Positions 21,743 to 30,346 of a DNA stretch of 64,000 bases are shown piece by piece. How positions within the stretch are numbered: the first letter of the stretch is position 1; each line of letters begins with the position of its first letter. Origin of the DNA: Iamia majanohamensis (GTDB lineage: Bacteria > Actinomycetota > Acidimicrobiia > Acidimicrobiales > Iamiaceae); assembly GCF_028532485.1 (NCBI RefSeq), contig NZ_CP116942.1, positions 2,914,001 to 2,978,000 on the forward strand, read 5' to 3'. Under the pieces are notes generated by a model that had not been told where the DNA came from, ran no database searches, and saw only the letters and a program-made list of their open reading frames with translations. Made by a program: the position numbers and the translations under genes.

Positions 21743-24700
21743 TCAGAGGCCGGCGGCGCGCCGGCTGGCCCGGACGGCCACGGCCAGGGCGTCGAGGCCG
21801 GCGTCGGGGTCGGCCTCCAGGTCGCGGCGCGCCGCCCGGGCCGCCGCCCCCGCCTCCGGCGCAGCCTGCAGGCGACGGGCCACGGCGTCGGCCGGTGCCG
21901 CCCCCGGGGCCGCGGCCAGGGCCCGGCGGGCCGTCTCCCGCCGCAGCAGCACGAGGTCGTCGAGCACGCCCTGGCGGGCGGCGCGGCCCCAGCCGTCACC
22001 CGGCACCACGGCCTGCGCCCTCTCCGCCAGGCGGTCGAGGGCCAGGTCGGCGTCGACGGCGCGGAACGCGGCGACCACCGCCGCGGGGTCGCGCTCCAGG
22101 TCGCGGGCCACGTCGGCCACGTGGGGGACCACGGCGAGGACCGCGACCGCGGCCGCCTCCTCCGCCACCTCGGGCTCCAGGCCCCCGGCCACCAGGCGGG
22201 TGACGAGGGCGGCCCGCTCCCGCCGGCGCTCGGGGTCGGGGTCGGCGGCGTCGGCCGCCAGCACGGCGTCGGCCACCGGCCGGTCCTGGGCGATCCGGTC
22301 GCGGGGGTCCCAGTCCCGCTCGCGGGGGTCGCGCCGCCGGAGCAGCTCGTCCCGGGTGAGGGAGTGGAGCACCCCGGCCAGGAGGTCACCCCCGTCGACG
22401 GGGTCGGGGTCGAGGTCGGGCAGGGTGGCGCCCCGTCGGCGCGACAGCGCCCGCCAGCGCTCCGGGGCCCGGACCACGCCGCGCGCGACCCAGTAGGCCA
22501 GGGCCACGTCGGGCGCCTCGACGCCGAGCTCGTCGGCCAGGGTGACCACCGGCGTGACGCCCAGGTGGTCGACCACGTCGTTGGCCACCTCCGAGGCCAC
22601 CAGCTCGCGCCGCAGGCGGTGCTGGTCGAGGAGGTCGTCGAACCGCTCGGCCAGCATCGGGGGGAAGTAGCCGACGAGGGCGTCGCGGGTGGCGGGCTGG
22701 TCGGGGACGCCGGAGCCCAGCAGGTCGGCCGCCACCCGCCGCTTCACCCCGGCGAGGAGCACGGCCATCTCGGGCCGGGTGATCCCCGCGCCCGCCTCGG
22801 CGCGGGCCTCCAGCTCGGCCTCGTCGGGGAGGGCCTCCACCTCGGGGTCGAGCACGCCGTCGGCGACGAGGCTCCGCAGCACCAGCCCCACGGTGGCCAG
22901 CCCCGCGGGGGCGGCCCGCTCCGAGCGGTCGAGGGCCTCGCTCTGGGCCGCGCAGTCGGACAGGACCGCCTCGACCACGTCGTCGGCGCACGCCTCGAGC
23001 AGCCGGTCGCGCTCGGCCCGGTCGATGCGCCCGTCGGCCTCGGCCCGGGCCAGCAGCACCTTCAGGTTCACCTCGTGGTCGGAGCAGTCGACGCCGGCCG
23101 CGTTGTCGATGGCGTCGACGTTGATGCGCCCGCCGCGCCGGGCCACCTCGATGCGGGCCCGCTGGGTGAGGGCCAGGTTGGCGCCCTCGCCCACCACCCG
23201 CGCCCGCAGCTCGCGACCCTCGACCCGCACCTCGGCGTTGGCCCGGTCGTCGACGGTGTGGTCCTCCTCGGTGGAGGCCCGGACGTAGGTGCCGATGCCG
23301 CCGAAGTAGAGGAGGTCGACCGGCGCGCAGAGGACGGCCCGCACCAGCTCGGCGGGGGTCATCTCCTCGGCCTCGACGCGCAGGGCGCGGCGCACCTCCG
23401 GCGTGAGCGGGACGGCCTTGGCCGTCCGGGGGTGCACGCCACCGCCGGGCGAGAGCAGGGCGCGGTCGTAGTCGTCCCACGTCGAGCCGGGCAGCTCGAA
23501 CAGGCGCCGTCGCTCGGCGTGGGACGCCGTCGGGTCCGGGTCGGGGTCGAGGAACACGTGCCGGTGGTCGAAGGCGGCCACCAGCCGGAGGCGGTCGGAG
23601 TGGAGGAGGCCGTTGCCGAACACGTCGCCCGACATGTCGCCCACCCCGGCGACGGTGACCTCGTCGCGCCGGGCGTCGAGGCCGAGGGCGCGGAGGTGGC
23701 GGGCGATCGCCACCCACGCGCCCCGGGCGGTGATGCCCAGGGCCTTGTGGTCGTAGCCCTGCGAGCCCCCGGACGCGAAGGCGTCCCCCAGCCAGAAGCC
23801 GCGGGCCTCGGCCAGGGCGTTGGCCCGGTCCGAGAAGGTGGCGGTCCCCTTGTCGGCCGCCACCACCAGGTAGGGGTCGTCGCCATCCCACCGCCCGGCC
23901 ACGGGCACGACCTCGGTGCCGTCGATGTCGTCGGTGACGTCGAGGAGGGCGCCGATGAACGCGTCGTAGGCCCGGCCCAGCCGCTCCCGCCGATCGCCCG
24001 CCGGCGGGCCGAGGACGGGGTCGTGGCGCAGGACGAAGCCGCCCTTGGCCCCGGTGGGGACGATGAGGGCGTTCTTCAGGACCTGGGCCCGCATGAGGTC
24101 GAGGACCTCGGACCGGTGGTCCTCGGGCCGGTCGCTGGCCCGGATGCCGCCGCGCGCCACCGGCCCGGCCCGCAGGTGGACGCCCTCGACCTCCCGTCCG
24201 CTCACGAACACCTCGCGGTGGGGCCGGGGCATCGGGGCACCCGGGACCGCCCCGGGGTCGAGCTTGAGCGCCAGCGGACCCTCGGGCCGGAGGTGCCGGT
24301 TGGTGCGGAGGGTGGCGTCGATGGTGCCGGCCAGGCCCCGGAGGATGCGGTCGTGGTCGAGGCGCTCGAGCCGGTCGCACGCCCGGTGCACGGCGTCCGA
24401 CGCGGCTGCGGCCGCCGCGGCCCGTCCGGGCCCCTCCCCCTCCGGGTCGCAGCGCCGGTGCCAGAGGGCCACCAGCCCCCGGGCGATGGGCGGGTGGCGG
24501 ACGAGCACCTCGTCGACGTAGGTCTGGTCGTCGCGCCCGTCGACCTGGTGCCGGTAGCGGCGGTAGGCCCGGAGGACGGCGACGTCGTCCCAGGACAGGC
24601 CGGCGTGCAGCACGAGCCGGTTCAGGCCGTCCCGGTCGGTCCGCCCGGTGAGCAGGGCCACCACCGCATCGGCCAGCCGGGCGCCGACCTCCGGGACGAG

Positions 24701-26503
24701 CAGCGACGGCGGCGCCTCGGCCTCGCGCCCGGGGGCGCACCGGGCGCGGACGCCGAGGTGGTGGAGGTGCAGGTCCGGCCCCGCGGCCCAGCGGGCCTCG
24801 TCGCCGACCCAGAGGTCGAGGCTCTCCAGCACGGGGAGCAGGCGCGACAGCTCGAGGGGGTGGTCGGTGACGAGCACCATGCGGTCGAAGCCGTCGTCGC
24901 CCCGCCCCCTCCCGAACGAGGCGCGCACCCGCAGGCCGCCGGTCGCGGCGCCCGACGGGTCCTCCGTCGTCAGCCGCTCGAGGGCACGGACGTCGCCGAC
25001 CGCGTCCCGCGGCGCGACCACGTCCCGGTAGGCCTCGGGCAGGGCATCGGCCCACCGGGTGGCGACCGCGGCCGCCTCCACCTCGGGCAGCCCCGGGGCG
25101 CCGGGGGCCTCCTCGCCCAGGGCGGACGCCAGCTGCTCCTCCCACGAGCGACAGAGCAGGCGCACCTCCCGGGCCACCGCGGGCAGGTCGTCGGGGACCT
25201 CCTGGTCGGGCCGCACGTGGACCAGGAACCGGGCCGTGACCGCCGAGGTCCCGCCCCCGACCGAGACGCCCACGTCGACCCGCTCCCCGTCGAGCTGGGC
25301 CGCCAGGAACCGCTCCAGGCGCTCCCGGAGCGTGCGGGTCCAGCGCTCCACGGGGACGGTGACCAGGGCGGCCACGGCGTGGGAGTGCTCGGCCGGGCGC
25401 AGGACCACCCGGATGCTGTGGTCGCGGTCCTGGGCGCGCAGCTCCCCCACCAGGGCGTGGAGGTCGTCGGCGTCGAGCCCGAAGAGGTCGTCCTCCGGGA
25501 GCGACTGGAACAGCAGGGTCAGGTGCTGCTCGTCGTAGGAGCCGGCGACCACGTCCTCGCGGGCCAGGAGGTCGTCGAGCTTGCGCCGCAGCGGGGGCAC
25601 CGCCGACAGCGGTGCCCCGGCCGCCCGTCGGGCCGCCACCCACACCAGGCGCTCCACCACGGCCGTGCCGTCCGCCGCGGTGACGCCGAGGTCGGCGACG
25701 AGCATCGGCACCCGCCGGTGGACCGGGCTCGTCCGACCCTGCCGGGTCACCCGCACCGGGTCCCCCGGGGCCGGGGCGCCCTGGCCCCCGCCGGGCGGGG
25801 GCAGCTCGGGGGGTGCCTCGGCCCGGGCCAGGCCGAGGTCCGGCGCCGCCGCCCCGGCGGGGGCGACGTCGCCCGCGGGGGTGCGGCGGGCCAGGCCGAG
25901 GAGGAGGGCGTTGCCCTCGAGGAGCCAGGCCACCGTCGCCCGGGTGTCGGGGTCGGTGCCGGGCTCCCCCGCGGCCACGGGGGCGAGCCGGGCGCGGATC
26001 GCCTCGTGGTCGGCGGTCACCAGCCCGACCAGCCCGAGGACCTCGAGCAGGGCGTCGAGCACCCGGGTGCACACCTCCGGGGGCAGTTCCCGCTCCAGCT
26101 CGACCTGGAGCAGGGCCTCGGCCTGCGCCGCACCCCGGGCGGCGGTGACCTCCACCAGGCGACCGCCCTCCCGGCGGACGCCGTAGACGAGCGACGACAC
26201 CTGGGCCACCCGGACGCCCTGGGCCCGGAGCTCCTCCTCGACCGAGGTCACGACCAGGGGCCGATCGGGCCCGGCCAGCTCGAGCACCGTGCCCCGGGCG
26301 GGGTGGCCGGCCACCAGGTCCGTCCCCGGCGGGTGGGACCGCCCGGCCCACCCGTGGCGGTGGTCGGCGGCGGCGAACCCCCACGCCGAGGCGACGGCGG
26401 CGTCGCCGGCGCTCCGACCCCCTCCCAGGCGCCGGTCCACGGCCTGACGGAAGCCCGCGGGCACGGCCGACGGGGCGGCGGCGGTCTCGCGGGGTGCGGT
26501 CAG
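21743..26503 (-). CDS. gdh: NAD-specific glutamate dehydrogenase, large (GDH180) type
   Basis: About 1586 aa, matching the 180-kDa class known from Streptomyces and mycobacteria. It oxidises glutamate to 2-oxoglutarate and ammonia. The long N-terminal ACT-like regulatory half is followed by the catalytic half: EGVHLRAGPVARGG, the substrate lysine region VPTGAKGGFV, ADKGTATFSD, and GVGDMSGDVFGNG in the NAD fold. The start is unusual. No ATG, GTG or TTG fits the front; a CTG at 26503 has GGAG five bases upstream. An in-frame GTG at 26464 lacks a ribosome-binding site. It is transcribed divergently from mutM. Confidence 0.93.
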   Translation of the reverse strand: MTAPRETAAAPSAVPAGFRQAVDRRLGGGRSAGDAAVASAWGFAAADHRHGWAGRSHPPGTDLVAGHPARGTVLELAGPDRPLVVTSVEEELRAQGVRVAQVSSLVYGVRREGGRLVEVTAARGAAQAEALLQVELERELPPEVCTRVLDALLEVLGLVGLVTADHEAIRARLAPVAAGEPGTDPDTRATVAWLLEGNALLLGLARRTPAGDVAPAGAAAPDLGLARAEAPPELPPPGGGQGAPAPGDPVRVTRQGRTSPVHRRVPMLVADLGVTAADGTAVVERLVWVAARRAAGAPLSAVPPLRRKLDDLLAREDVVAGSYDEQHLTLLFQSLPEDDLFGLDADDLHALVGELRAQDRDHSIRVVLRPAEHSHAVAALVTVPVERWTRTLRERLERFLAAQLDGERVDVGVSVGGGTSAVTARFLVHVRPDQEVPDDLPAVAREVRLLCRSWEEQLASALGEEAPGAPGLPEVEAAAVATRWADALPEAYRDVVAPRDAVGDVRALERLTTEDPSGAATGGLRVRASFGRGRGDDGFDRMVLVTDHPLELSRLLPVLESLDLWVGDEARWAAGPDLHLHHLGVRARCAPGREAEAPPSLLVPEVGARLADAVVALLTGRTDRDGLNRLVLHAGLSWDDVAVLRAYRRYRHQVDGRDDQTYVDEVLVRHPPIARGLVALWHRRCDPEGEGPGRAAAAAAASDAVHRACDRLERLDHDRILRGLAGTIDATLRTNRHLRPEGPLALKLDPGAVPGAPMPRPHREVFVSGREVEGVHLRAGPVARGGIRASDRPEDHRSEVLDLMRAQVLKNALIVPTGAKGGFVLRHDPVLGPPAGDRRERLGRAYDAFIGALLDVTDDIDGTEVVPVAGRWDGDDPYLVVAADKGTATFSDRANALAEARGFWLGDAFASGGSQGYDHKALGITARGAWVAIARHLRALGLDARRDEVTVAGVGDMSGDVFGNGLLHSDRLRLVAAFDHRHVFLDPDPDPTASHAERRRLFELPGSTWDDYDRALLSPGGGVHPRTAKAVPLTPEVRRALRVEAEEMTPAELVRAVLCAPVDLLYFGGIGTYVRASTEEDHTVDDRANAEVRVEGRELRARVVGEGANLALTQRARIEVARRGGRINVDAIDNAAGVDCSDHEVNLKVLLARAEADGRIDRAERDRLLEACADDVVEAVLSDCAAQSEALDRSERAAPAGLATVGLVLRSLVADGVLDPEVEALPDEAELEARAEAGAGITRPEMAVLLAGVKRRVAADLLGSGVPDQPATRDALVGYFPPMLAERFDDLLDQHRLRRELVASEVANDVVDHLGVTPVVTLADELGVEAPDVALAYWVARGVVRAPERWRALSRRRGATLPDLDPDPVDGGDLLAGVLHSLTRDELLRRRDPRERDWDPRDRIAQDRPVADAVLAADAADPDPERRRERAALVTRLVAGGLEPEVAEEAAAVAVLAVVPHVADVARDLERDPAAVVAAFRAVDADLALDRLAERAQAVVPGDGWGRAARQGVLDDLVLLRRETARRALAAAPGAAPADAVARRLQAAPEAGAAARAARRDLEADPDAGLDALAVAVRASRRAAGL

Positions 26504-26530
26504 GGGTTCTCCAGAGGTGGGGCAGGGGCG

Positions 26531-26605
26531 ATGGTACCGACGGACCGACCCGATCGCCCGGGGCCGGGGTCCGGCGACCGACCGCGCCGCGCCCGACCGT
26601 AGGTT
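26531..26605. promoter_or_regulatory. Divergent promoters: gdh (-) and mutM (+)
   Basis: Minus-strand TACCAT (26531-26536) would start a gdh leader containing the GGAGAA site. Plus-strand TAGGTT (26600-26605) ends 7 nt before the mutM GTG. Confidence 0.45.
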
Positions 26606-26611
26606 GGTCCC

Positions 26612-27421
26612 GTGCCCGAGCTGCCCGAGGTGGAGACCATCCGCGGGGCGCTGGCTCCCCTGCTCGCCGGACGCACCGTGCTCGCCGCCGGCGCCCACCC
26701 GTCGGCCAAGTTCTCCTCCGCGCCGCGGGCGGTGGGCCGCACCGTGGTCGACGTGCGCCGTCGGGGGAAGTACCTGCTCGCCGACCTGGCGCCGGCCGCC
26801 GGCGCGCCCCGGGCCGAGCTGGTGGTCCACCTGGGCATGACCGGCCAGCTCGGCCCCGACCTCGACCCGGACGGGCCCCACGCCCGCGCCTGGTGGCGGC
26901 TCGACGACGGCACCACCCTCGTGTTCCGCGACGTGCGGCGCTTCGGGCGCATCGCCGTGCTCGACGACGGCGACCACTCGGCCCTGCCCACCCTCGCCGC
27001 CCTCGGCCCCGAGCCCTTCGGCGACGGGTTCACGCCGGAGGGGCTCTGGCGGGCCCTGGGCCGCAGCACCAGCCGGGTGAAGACCCAGCTCCTCGCCCAG
27101 CGGGTGGTGGCCGGGGTGGGCAACATCTACGCCGACGAGGCGCTGTGGCGGGCCGGCATCCACCCGGCGGCCCGCCGGGTGGGCCGGCAGCGGGCCGCCC
27201 GGCTCCACGCCGCGGTGCGCGGCGCGCTGGCCGACGGCCTCGCCGACGGGGGCACGACGCTGCGCGACTACCGCACCGTCGACGGCGGCGAGGGCCGCCA
27301 CCAGGCCGCGCTGGCCTGCTACGGCCGGGCCCGCCAGCCCTGCCTGCGGTGCGGCACCACCCTGCGGCGCTCGGTGGTCGACGGCCGGGGCACCACCTCG
27401 TGCCCCGCCTGCCAGCGCTAG
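26612..27421 (+). CDS. mutM: Formamidopyrimidine-DNA glycosylase
   Basis: 269-aa base-excision repair enzyme that removes 8-oxoguanine and formamidopyrimidines. The protein begins PELPEVET, so after removal of the initiator residue the catalytic Pro-1 and Glu-2 are in place. A conserved lysine lies in RRGKYLLA. The helix-two-turn-helix region has GVGNIYADEALW, and a C-terminal zinc finger (CLRCGTTL ... CPACQR) completes the fold. GTG 26612 is fixed by the P1 requirement and by a -10 element 7 nt upstream, which implies a leaderless mRNA. A strong hairpin follows. Confidence 0.97.
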   Translation: MPELPEVETIRGALAPLLAGRTVLAAGAHPSAKFSSAPRAVGRTVVDVRRRGKYLLADLAPAAGAPRAELVVHLGMTGQLGPDLDPDGPHARAWWRLDDGTTLVFRDVRRFGRIAVLDDGDHSALPTLAALGPEPFGDGFTPEGLWRALGRSTSRVKTQLLAQRVVAGVGNIYADEALWRAGIHPAARRVGRQRAARLHAAVRGALADGLADGGTTLRDYRTVDGGEGRHQAALACYGRARQPCLRCGTTLRRSVVDGRGTTSCPACQR

Positions 27422-27438
27422 CCGGGCCCGGACGCGAC

Positions 27439-27471
27439 GAGGCCGCCGACCGCGTGGCGGTCGGCGGCCTC
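27439..27471. terminator. Perfect 15-bp hairpin between convergent genes
   Basis: GAGGCCGCCGACCGC, loop GTG, then the exact complement. It lies between the mutM stop (27421) and the TM2 gene stop (27494), so it probably terminates both. No T run is present. Confidence 0.7.
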
Positions 27472-27493
27472 CTCGGGTCGGGCCGGTGACGGC

Positions 27494-27913
27494 CTACTCG
27501 GCCAGGGGCACCCCGTAGGCGTCGGTCTTGGCCTGGTCGTTGCCGATGAGGATCAGGATCCCCTCGATCAGGCCCCAGAAGCCGAGGATCCCGCACGTCA
27601 CGATGGTCGCGACGATCTGGATGATCCCCTTCTTGGAGTTGCCCATGTAGAAGCTGTGGATGCCCCAGGCCCCGAGCAGGATGCCCAGGATCCCGGCGAC
27701 CATCTTCTGCTTGGGCGCCCAGCCCGCCGGGGGCGAGGCGTCGTTCATCATCCAGGTCGCCGACAGGATCCCGCCCGTCGACCCGGTGGAGCTGGCCGAC
27801 GGCACCGCGCCGCCCGCCGAGGTACCGGCGGGGGGAGGGGGTGGCGCGCTGGGGGCGCCCGCCGTGGGCGGGGGCTGGTTGCTCGGGTCGGACGGGGGTG
27901 GGACGTTGCTCAT
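27494..27913 (-). CDS. TM2 domain protein, copy 1
   Basis: 139-aa membrane protein. A Pro/Ser/Gly-rich N-terminal half (starting MSNVPPPSD) precedes a TM2 domain. The domain has two helices, MVAGILGILLGAWGIHSFYMG and IIQIVATIVTCGILGFWGLIEGILIL, joined by a short KKG turn. The conserved H-F-Y-G and GLIEGI features of TM2 proteins are present. The function of bacterial TM2 proteins is not established; structural or envelope-stress roles have been proposed. A close paralogue lies just upstream on the same strand. Confidence 0.85.
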   Translation of the reverse strand: MSNVPPPSDPSNQPPPTAGAPSAPPPPPAGTSAGGAVPSASSTGSTGGILSATWMMNDASPPAGWAPKQKMVAGILGILLGAWGIHSFYMGNSKKGIIQIVATIVTCGILGFWGLIEGILILIGNDQAKTDAYGVPLAE

Positions 27914-28040
27914 GTGTTCTCCTCCAGGTTGCGGTGGTGGCCCGACGCCCGTGAGGGATCGGTGCCCGCCTCGGCGGCGGGTGCCGCCGAGGTGGGATCG
28001 GAGGGCGGGACCCGTGCGGAGGACCGCCCGCGGGGGTGCA

Positions 28041-28463
28041 TCAGCCCTTCAGGGGGACGCCGTTGGCGTCGGTGTTGATGCTCCCGGTGAGGATCATGAT
28101 CCCCTCGATCAGACCCCAGATGGCGCCGATGCCGCAGGTCACGAAGGTGACGACGATCTGGATGATCCCCTTGGTCGTGTTGCCCAGGTAGAAGTTGTGG
28201 ACCCCGAAGCCGCCGATGAGGATGCCGAGCAGGCCGGCGACCATCTTCTCCTTCTGCTGGTAGCCGGGCGGCACGCCGGGCTGGGCCACCGGGGGCCCGC
28301 CGGGGGGTGCGTAGCCGGGCTGGCCGCCGGGGGCCCCGAAGCCCTGGGCCGGCGGAGGGGGCGGCGCCGCGCCGGGGCCGCCACCGGGGGGAGGAGGGGG
28401 CGCGCCGCCGGGGGGCGGGGGCGGGCCACCGGGGGGCGGCGGAGGGGGCGGGACGTTGCTCAT
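28041..28463 (-). CDS. TM2 domain protein, copy 2
   Basis: 140-aa paralogue of the neighbouring TM2 gene, with the same MSNVPPP start and the same terminal GVPL. The N-terminal ~65 residues are nearly pure Pro/Gly; the two TM2 helices follow (MVAGLLGILIGGFGVHNFYLG and IIQIVVTFVTCGIGAIWGLIEG). ATG 28463 is preceded by TGGAGT. The pair arose by tandem duplication: the domain is well conserved while the tail composition has drifted. The 127-bp gap between the copies contains no gene. Confidence 0.85.
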   Translation of the reverse strand: MSNVPPPPPPPGGPPPPPGGAPPPPPGGGPGAAPPPPPAQGFGAPGGQPGYAPPGGPPVAQPGVPPGYQQKEKMVAGLLGILIGGFGVHNFYLGNTTKGIIQIVVTFVTCGIGAIWGLIEGIMILTGSINTDANGVPLKG

Positions 28464-28527
28464 GGTCAGACTCCAGGGGGCGTGTTGGGCACAGTCTGGC
28501 CCATGGCGGAGGGTCGGTGTGGCGATC

Positions 28528-28550
28528 GGTGGCGGATCGGGGACGCCACC
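28528..28550 (-). terminator. Hairpin 3' of recO
   Basis: GGTGGCG-N9-CGCCACC lies 5 nt beyond the recO stop. The stem is 7 bp and GC-rich, without a U tract. Confidence 0.4.
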
Positions 28551-28555
28551 CCGGA

Positions 28556-29287
28556 TCAGGTCCCGTCCAGGACGCCGACCGAGCGCAGCCGGCGCTCGAG
28601 GTGGTGCTCGGTGGCCCGCACCGCCAGGCGGTCCACCTCCCCCGTCGCCGGCGTCTCGGGCGCGGCGAGCGCCGCCCCCAGGCGCCCGCCGAGCACGTCG
28701 CGCAGGAGGTCGAGGGCGCCCGGCGAGAGGGGCTGGCCCCGCCGGTCGTCGCGGCAGACGACACCGCCCTCCACGGGGTCGAAGGCCACCAGGCGCTCGG
28801 TGGCGCCGCACACCGCGCAGCGGTCGAGCACCGGGGCCACGCCCTCGAGGGCCAGCAGCTTCCAGAGGAACCCGGCGGTGACGAGGGGCGAGTCCGAGGT
28901 CTCGAGGGTGCGCAGGGCGCCGACGAGCATGCGGTAGAGCTGCGGGTCGGTCGGCCGGTCCCGGGCGACCTGGTCGACGGCCTCCACCATGGTGAGGGCC
29001 CGGCCCAGGGCCAGGAGGTCGCCGCGGACGGCGCGGAAGGCATCGACCGTCTCGACCTGGGCCACGGTGTCGAGGTCGCTGCGGCCCCGGTAGAGCTGCA
29101 CGGCCACGTGGGTCGGCGGCTCCATGCGCGCCCCGAAGCGGCTCTTGGTCCGCCGCACGCCCTTGGCGACCGCCCGCACCGCTCCGTGGTGCTCGGTCAT
29201 CAGGACCACGATGCGGTCGGCCTCGCCCAGCTTGTAGGTCCGCAGCACCACCGCGTGGTCCCGGTACAGGCCGACCGGCTCGCTCAT
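28556..29287 (-). CDS. recO: DNA repair protein RecO
   Basis: 243-aa RecF-pathway mediator that anneals single strands and loads RecA at gaps. The N-terminal OB fold (YRDHAVVLRTYKLGEADRIVVLM, FGARMEPPTHVAVQLYRG) and C-terminal helical domain are both present. A CAVCG pair and a later VVCRDD cysteine form the zinc site seen in many RecO proteins. Length is normal. A TAGCGT -10 hexamer lies about 50 nt upstream and GGGAGG serves as ribosome-binding site. It diverges from yihY. Confidence 0.94.
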   Translation of the reverse strand: MSEPVGLYRDHAVVLRTYKLGEADRIVVLMTEHHGAVRAVAKGVRRTKSRFGARMEPPTHVAVQLYRGRSDLDTVAQVETVDAFRAVRGDLLALGRALTMVEAVDQVARDRPTDPQLYRMLVGALRTLETSDSPLVTAGFLWKLLALEGVAPVLDRCAVCGATERLVAFDPVEGGVVCRDDRRGQPLSPGALDLLRDVLGGRLGAALAAPETPATGEVDRLAVRATEHHLERRLRSVGVLDGT

Positions 29288-29338
29288 CGGGGCCCTCCCG
29301 CGCCGGTCCGAGGAGCGAGCGAGCGGGCCACGTCGAGC

Positions 29339-29409
29339 ACGCTACCCACGCCCCGGGCGGGTGCCGGGGACGCCCGCCGACGGGGGTGGGAGCGATCGCT
29401 CGGTAGCGT
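29339..29409. promoter_or_regulatory. Divergent promoters: recO (-) and yihY (+)
   Basis: Minus-strand TAGCGT (29339-29344) serves recO. Plus-strand TAGCGT (29404-29409) ends 8 nt before GTG 29417, which helps fix the yihY start. Confidence 0.5.
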
Positions 29410-29416
29410 GCCGGAG

Positions 29417-30346
29417 GTGGAACGACTGCGGGCCCTGGCGGAGCGCTGGCCCTGGCTGGGCACGCTGCTCGACGTCCAGGAGAAGGTGGGCGAGACCAAC
29501 GGCGGGCGCGTCGCCTCGTCGGTGACGCTGATGTTCTTCGTCTCCCTGTTCCCGCTCGTGCTGGTCGTGAGCGCCGTCGTCGGCTTCCTCTCGGCGGGCG
29601 ACGCCGACACCACGGCCAACATCATCGACGCCCTCGGCCTCACCGGGCAGGCGGCCGACACCATGGCCGACACCATCGCCAACGCCGAGGACAGCCGGCG
29701 CACGGCGTCGATCGTCGGCCTGGCCGGCCTGCTGTGGAGCGGCCTGGGCGTCACCGCGGCCATCTCCCACGCGGTGCGCACGCCGTGGCAGCGGAAGCTC
29801 ACCGGGATGCAGATGCGGCTCAACGGGCTGCTCTGGATCGTCGGGGGCGGCGTCACCTTCGTCGGGGCCCTGGGCGCCGGCGCCCTGCTCAACCTGACCC
29901 CCGACGTGGTCCCCCGGGCGGTCACCTCCGCCGGGCTGGTGCTGCTCGGCCTGGCCCTGGAGCTGGCCTTCTTCCTCTGGACGTTCTGGGTCCTGGGCGA
30001 CCGCCGGCCGGGCTGGCGGGGCCTGCTCCCCGGTGCCGTCGTGGGCGCGGCGGGCTTCGAGGTGCTGAAGCTGGTCGGCACCGTCGTGGTCCCCCGGATG
30101 GTGGCCTCGTCGTCGTCGCTCTACGGCTCCCTCGGCGTGGTGTTCGCCCTGCTCGCCTGGCTCGCCCTGTTCGCCCGGCTCATCGTCTACGCCTCGACCC
30201 TCAACGCCGTCCGGCACGAGCACGCCGAGGGCGTCGTCACCCTGGAGATCCAGGCCCCGCGCTTCGCCGGGGAGGTGCCGCTCGAGGCCGACCGGGGCGG
30301 CGCCATCCTCGACCGGGACCCGCCCGAGTCGGCGGCGGAGGGCTGA
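29417..30346 (+). CDS. YihY/BrkB family inner-membrane protein
   Basis: 309-aa polytopic protein with about six hydrophobic segments between residues 35 and 265 (for example LMFFVSLFPLVLVVSAVVGF and LGVVFALLAWLALFARLIVY). This is the BrkB (formerly 'ribonuclease BN') family, whose molecular function is unknown; the RNase BN label is a historical error. GTG 29417 is preferred over GTG 29408 because the latter overlaps the -10 hexamer. The stop TGA is followed immediately by the GTG of the DinG-type helicase, so the genes form an operon. Confidence 0.85.
   Translation: MERLRALAERWPWLGTLLDVQEKVGETNGGRVASSVTLMFFVSLFPLVLVVSAVVGFLSAGDADTTANIIDALGLTGQAADTMADTIANAEDSRRTASIVGLAGLLWSGLGVTAAISHAVRTPWQRKLTGMQMRLNGLLWIVGGGVTFVGALGAGALLNLTPDVVPRAVTSAGLVLLGLALELAFFLWTFWVLGDRRPGWRGLLPGAVVGAAGFEVLKLVGTVVVPRMVASSSSLYGSLGVVFALLAWLALFARLIVYASTLNAVRHEHAEGVVTLEIQAPRFAGEVPLEADRGGAILDRDPPESAAEG

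Noticed and set aside
22121-26602. 1493-codon open frame on the plus strand opposite gdh
   Set aside because: The gdh frame carries conserved motifs throughout; the opposite frame is compositionally biased (His/Gly/Val/Asp) with no domain.
29408-29410. GTG 29408 as yihY start
   Set aside because: It overlaps the -10 hexamer TAGCGT at 29404-29409; GTG 29417 fits better.
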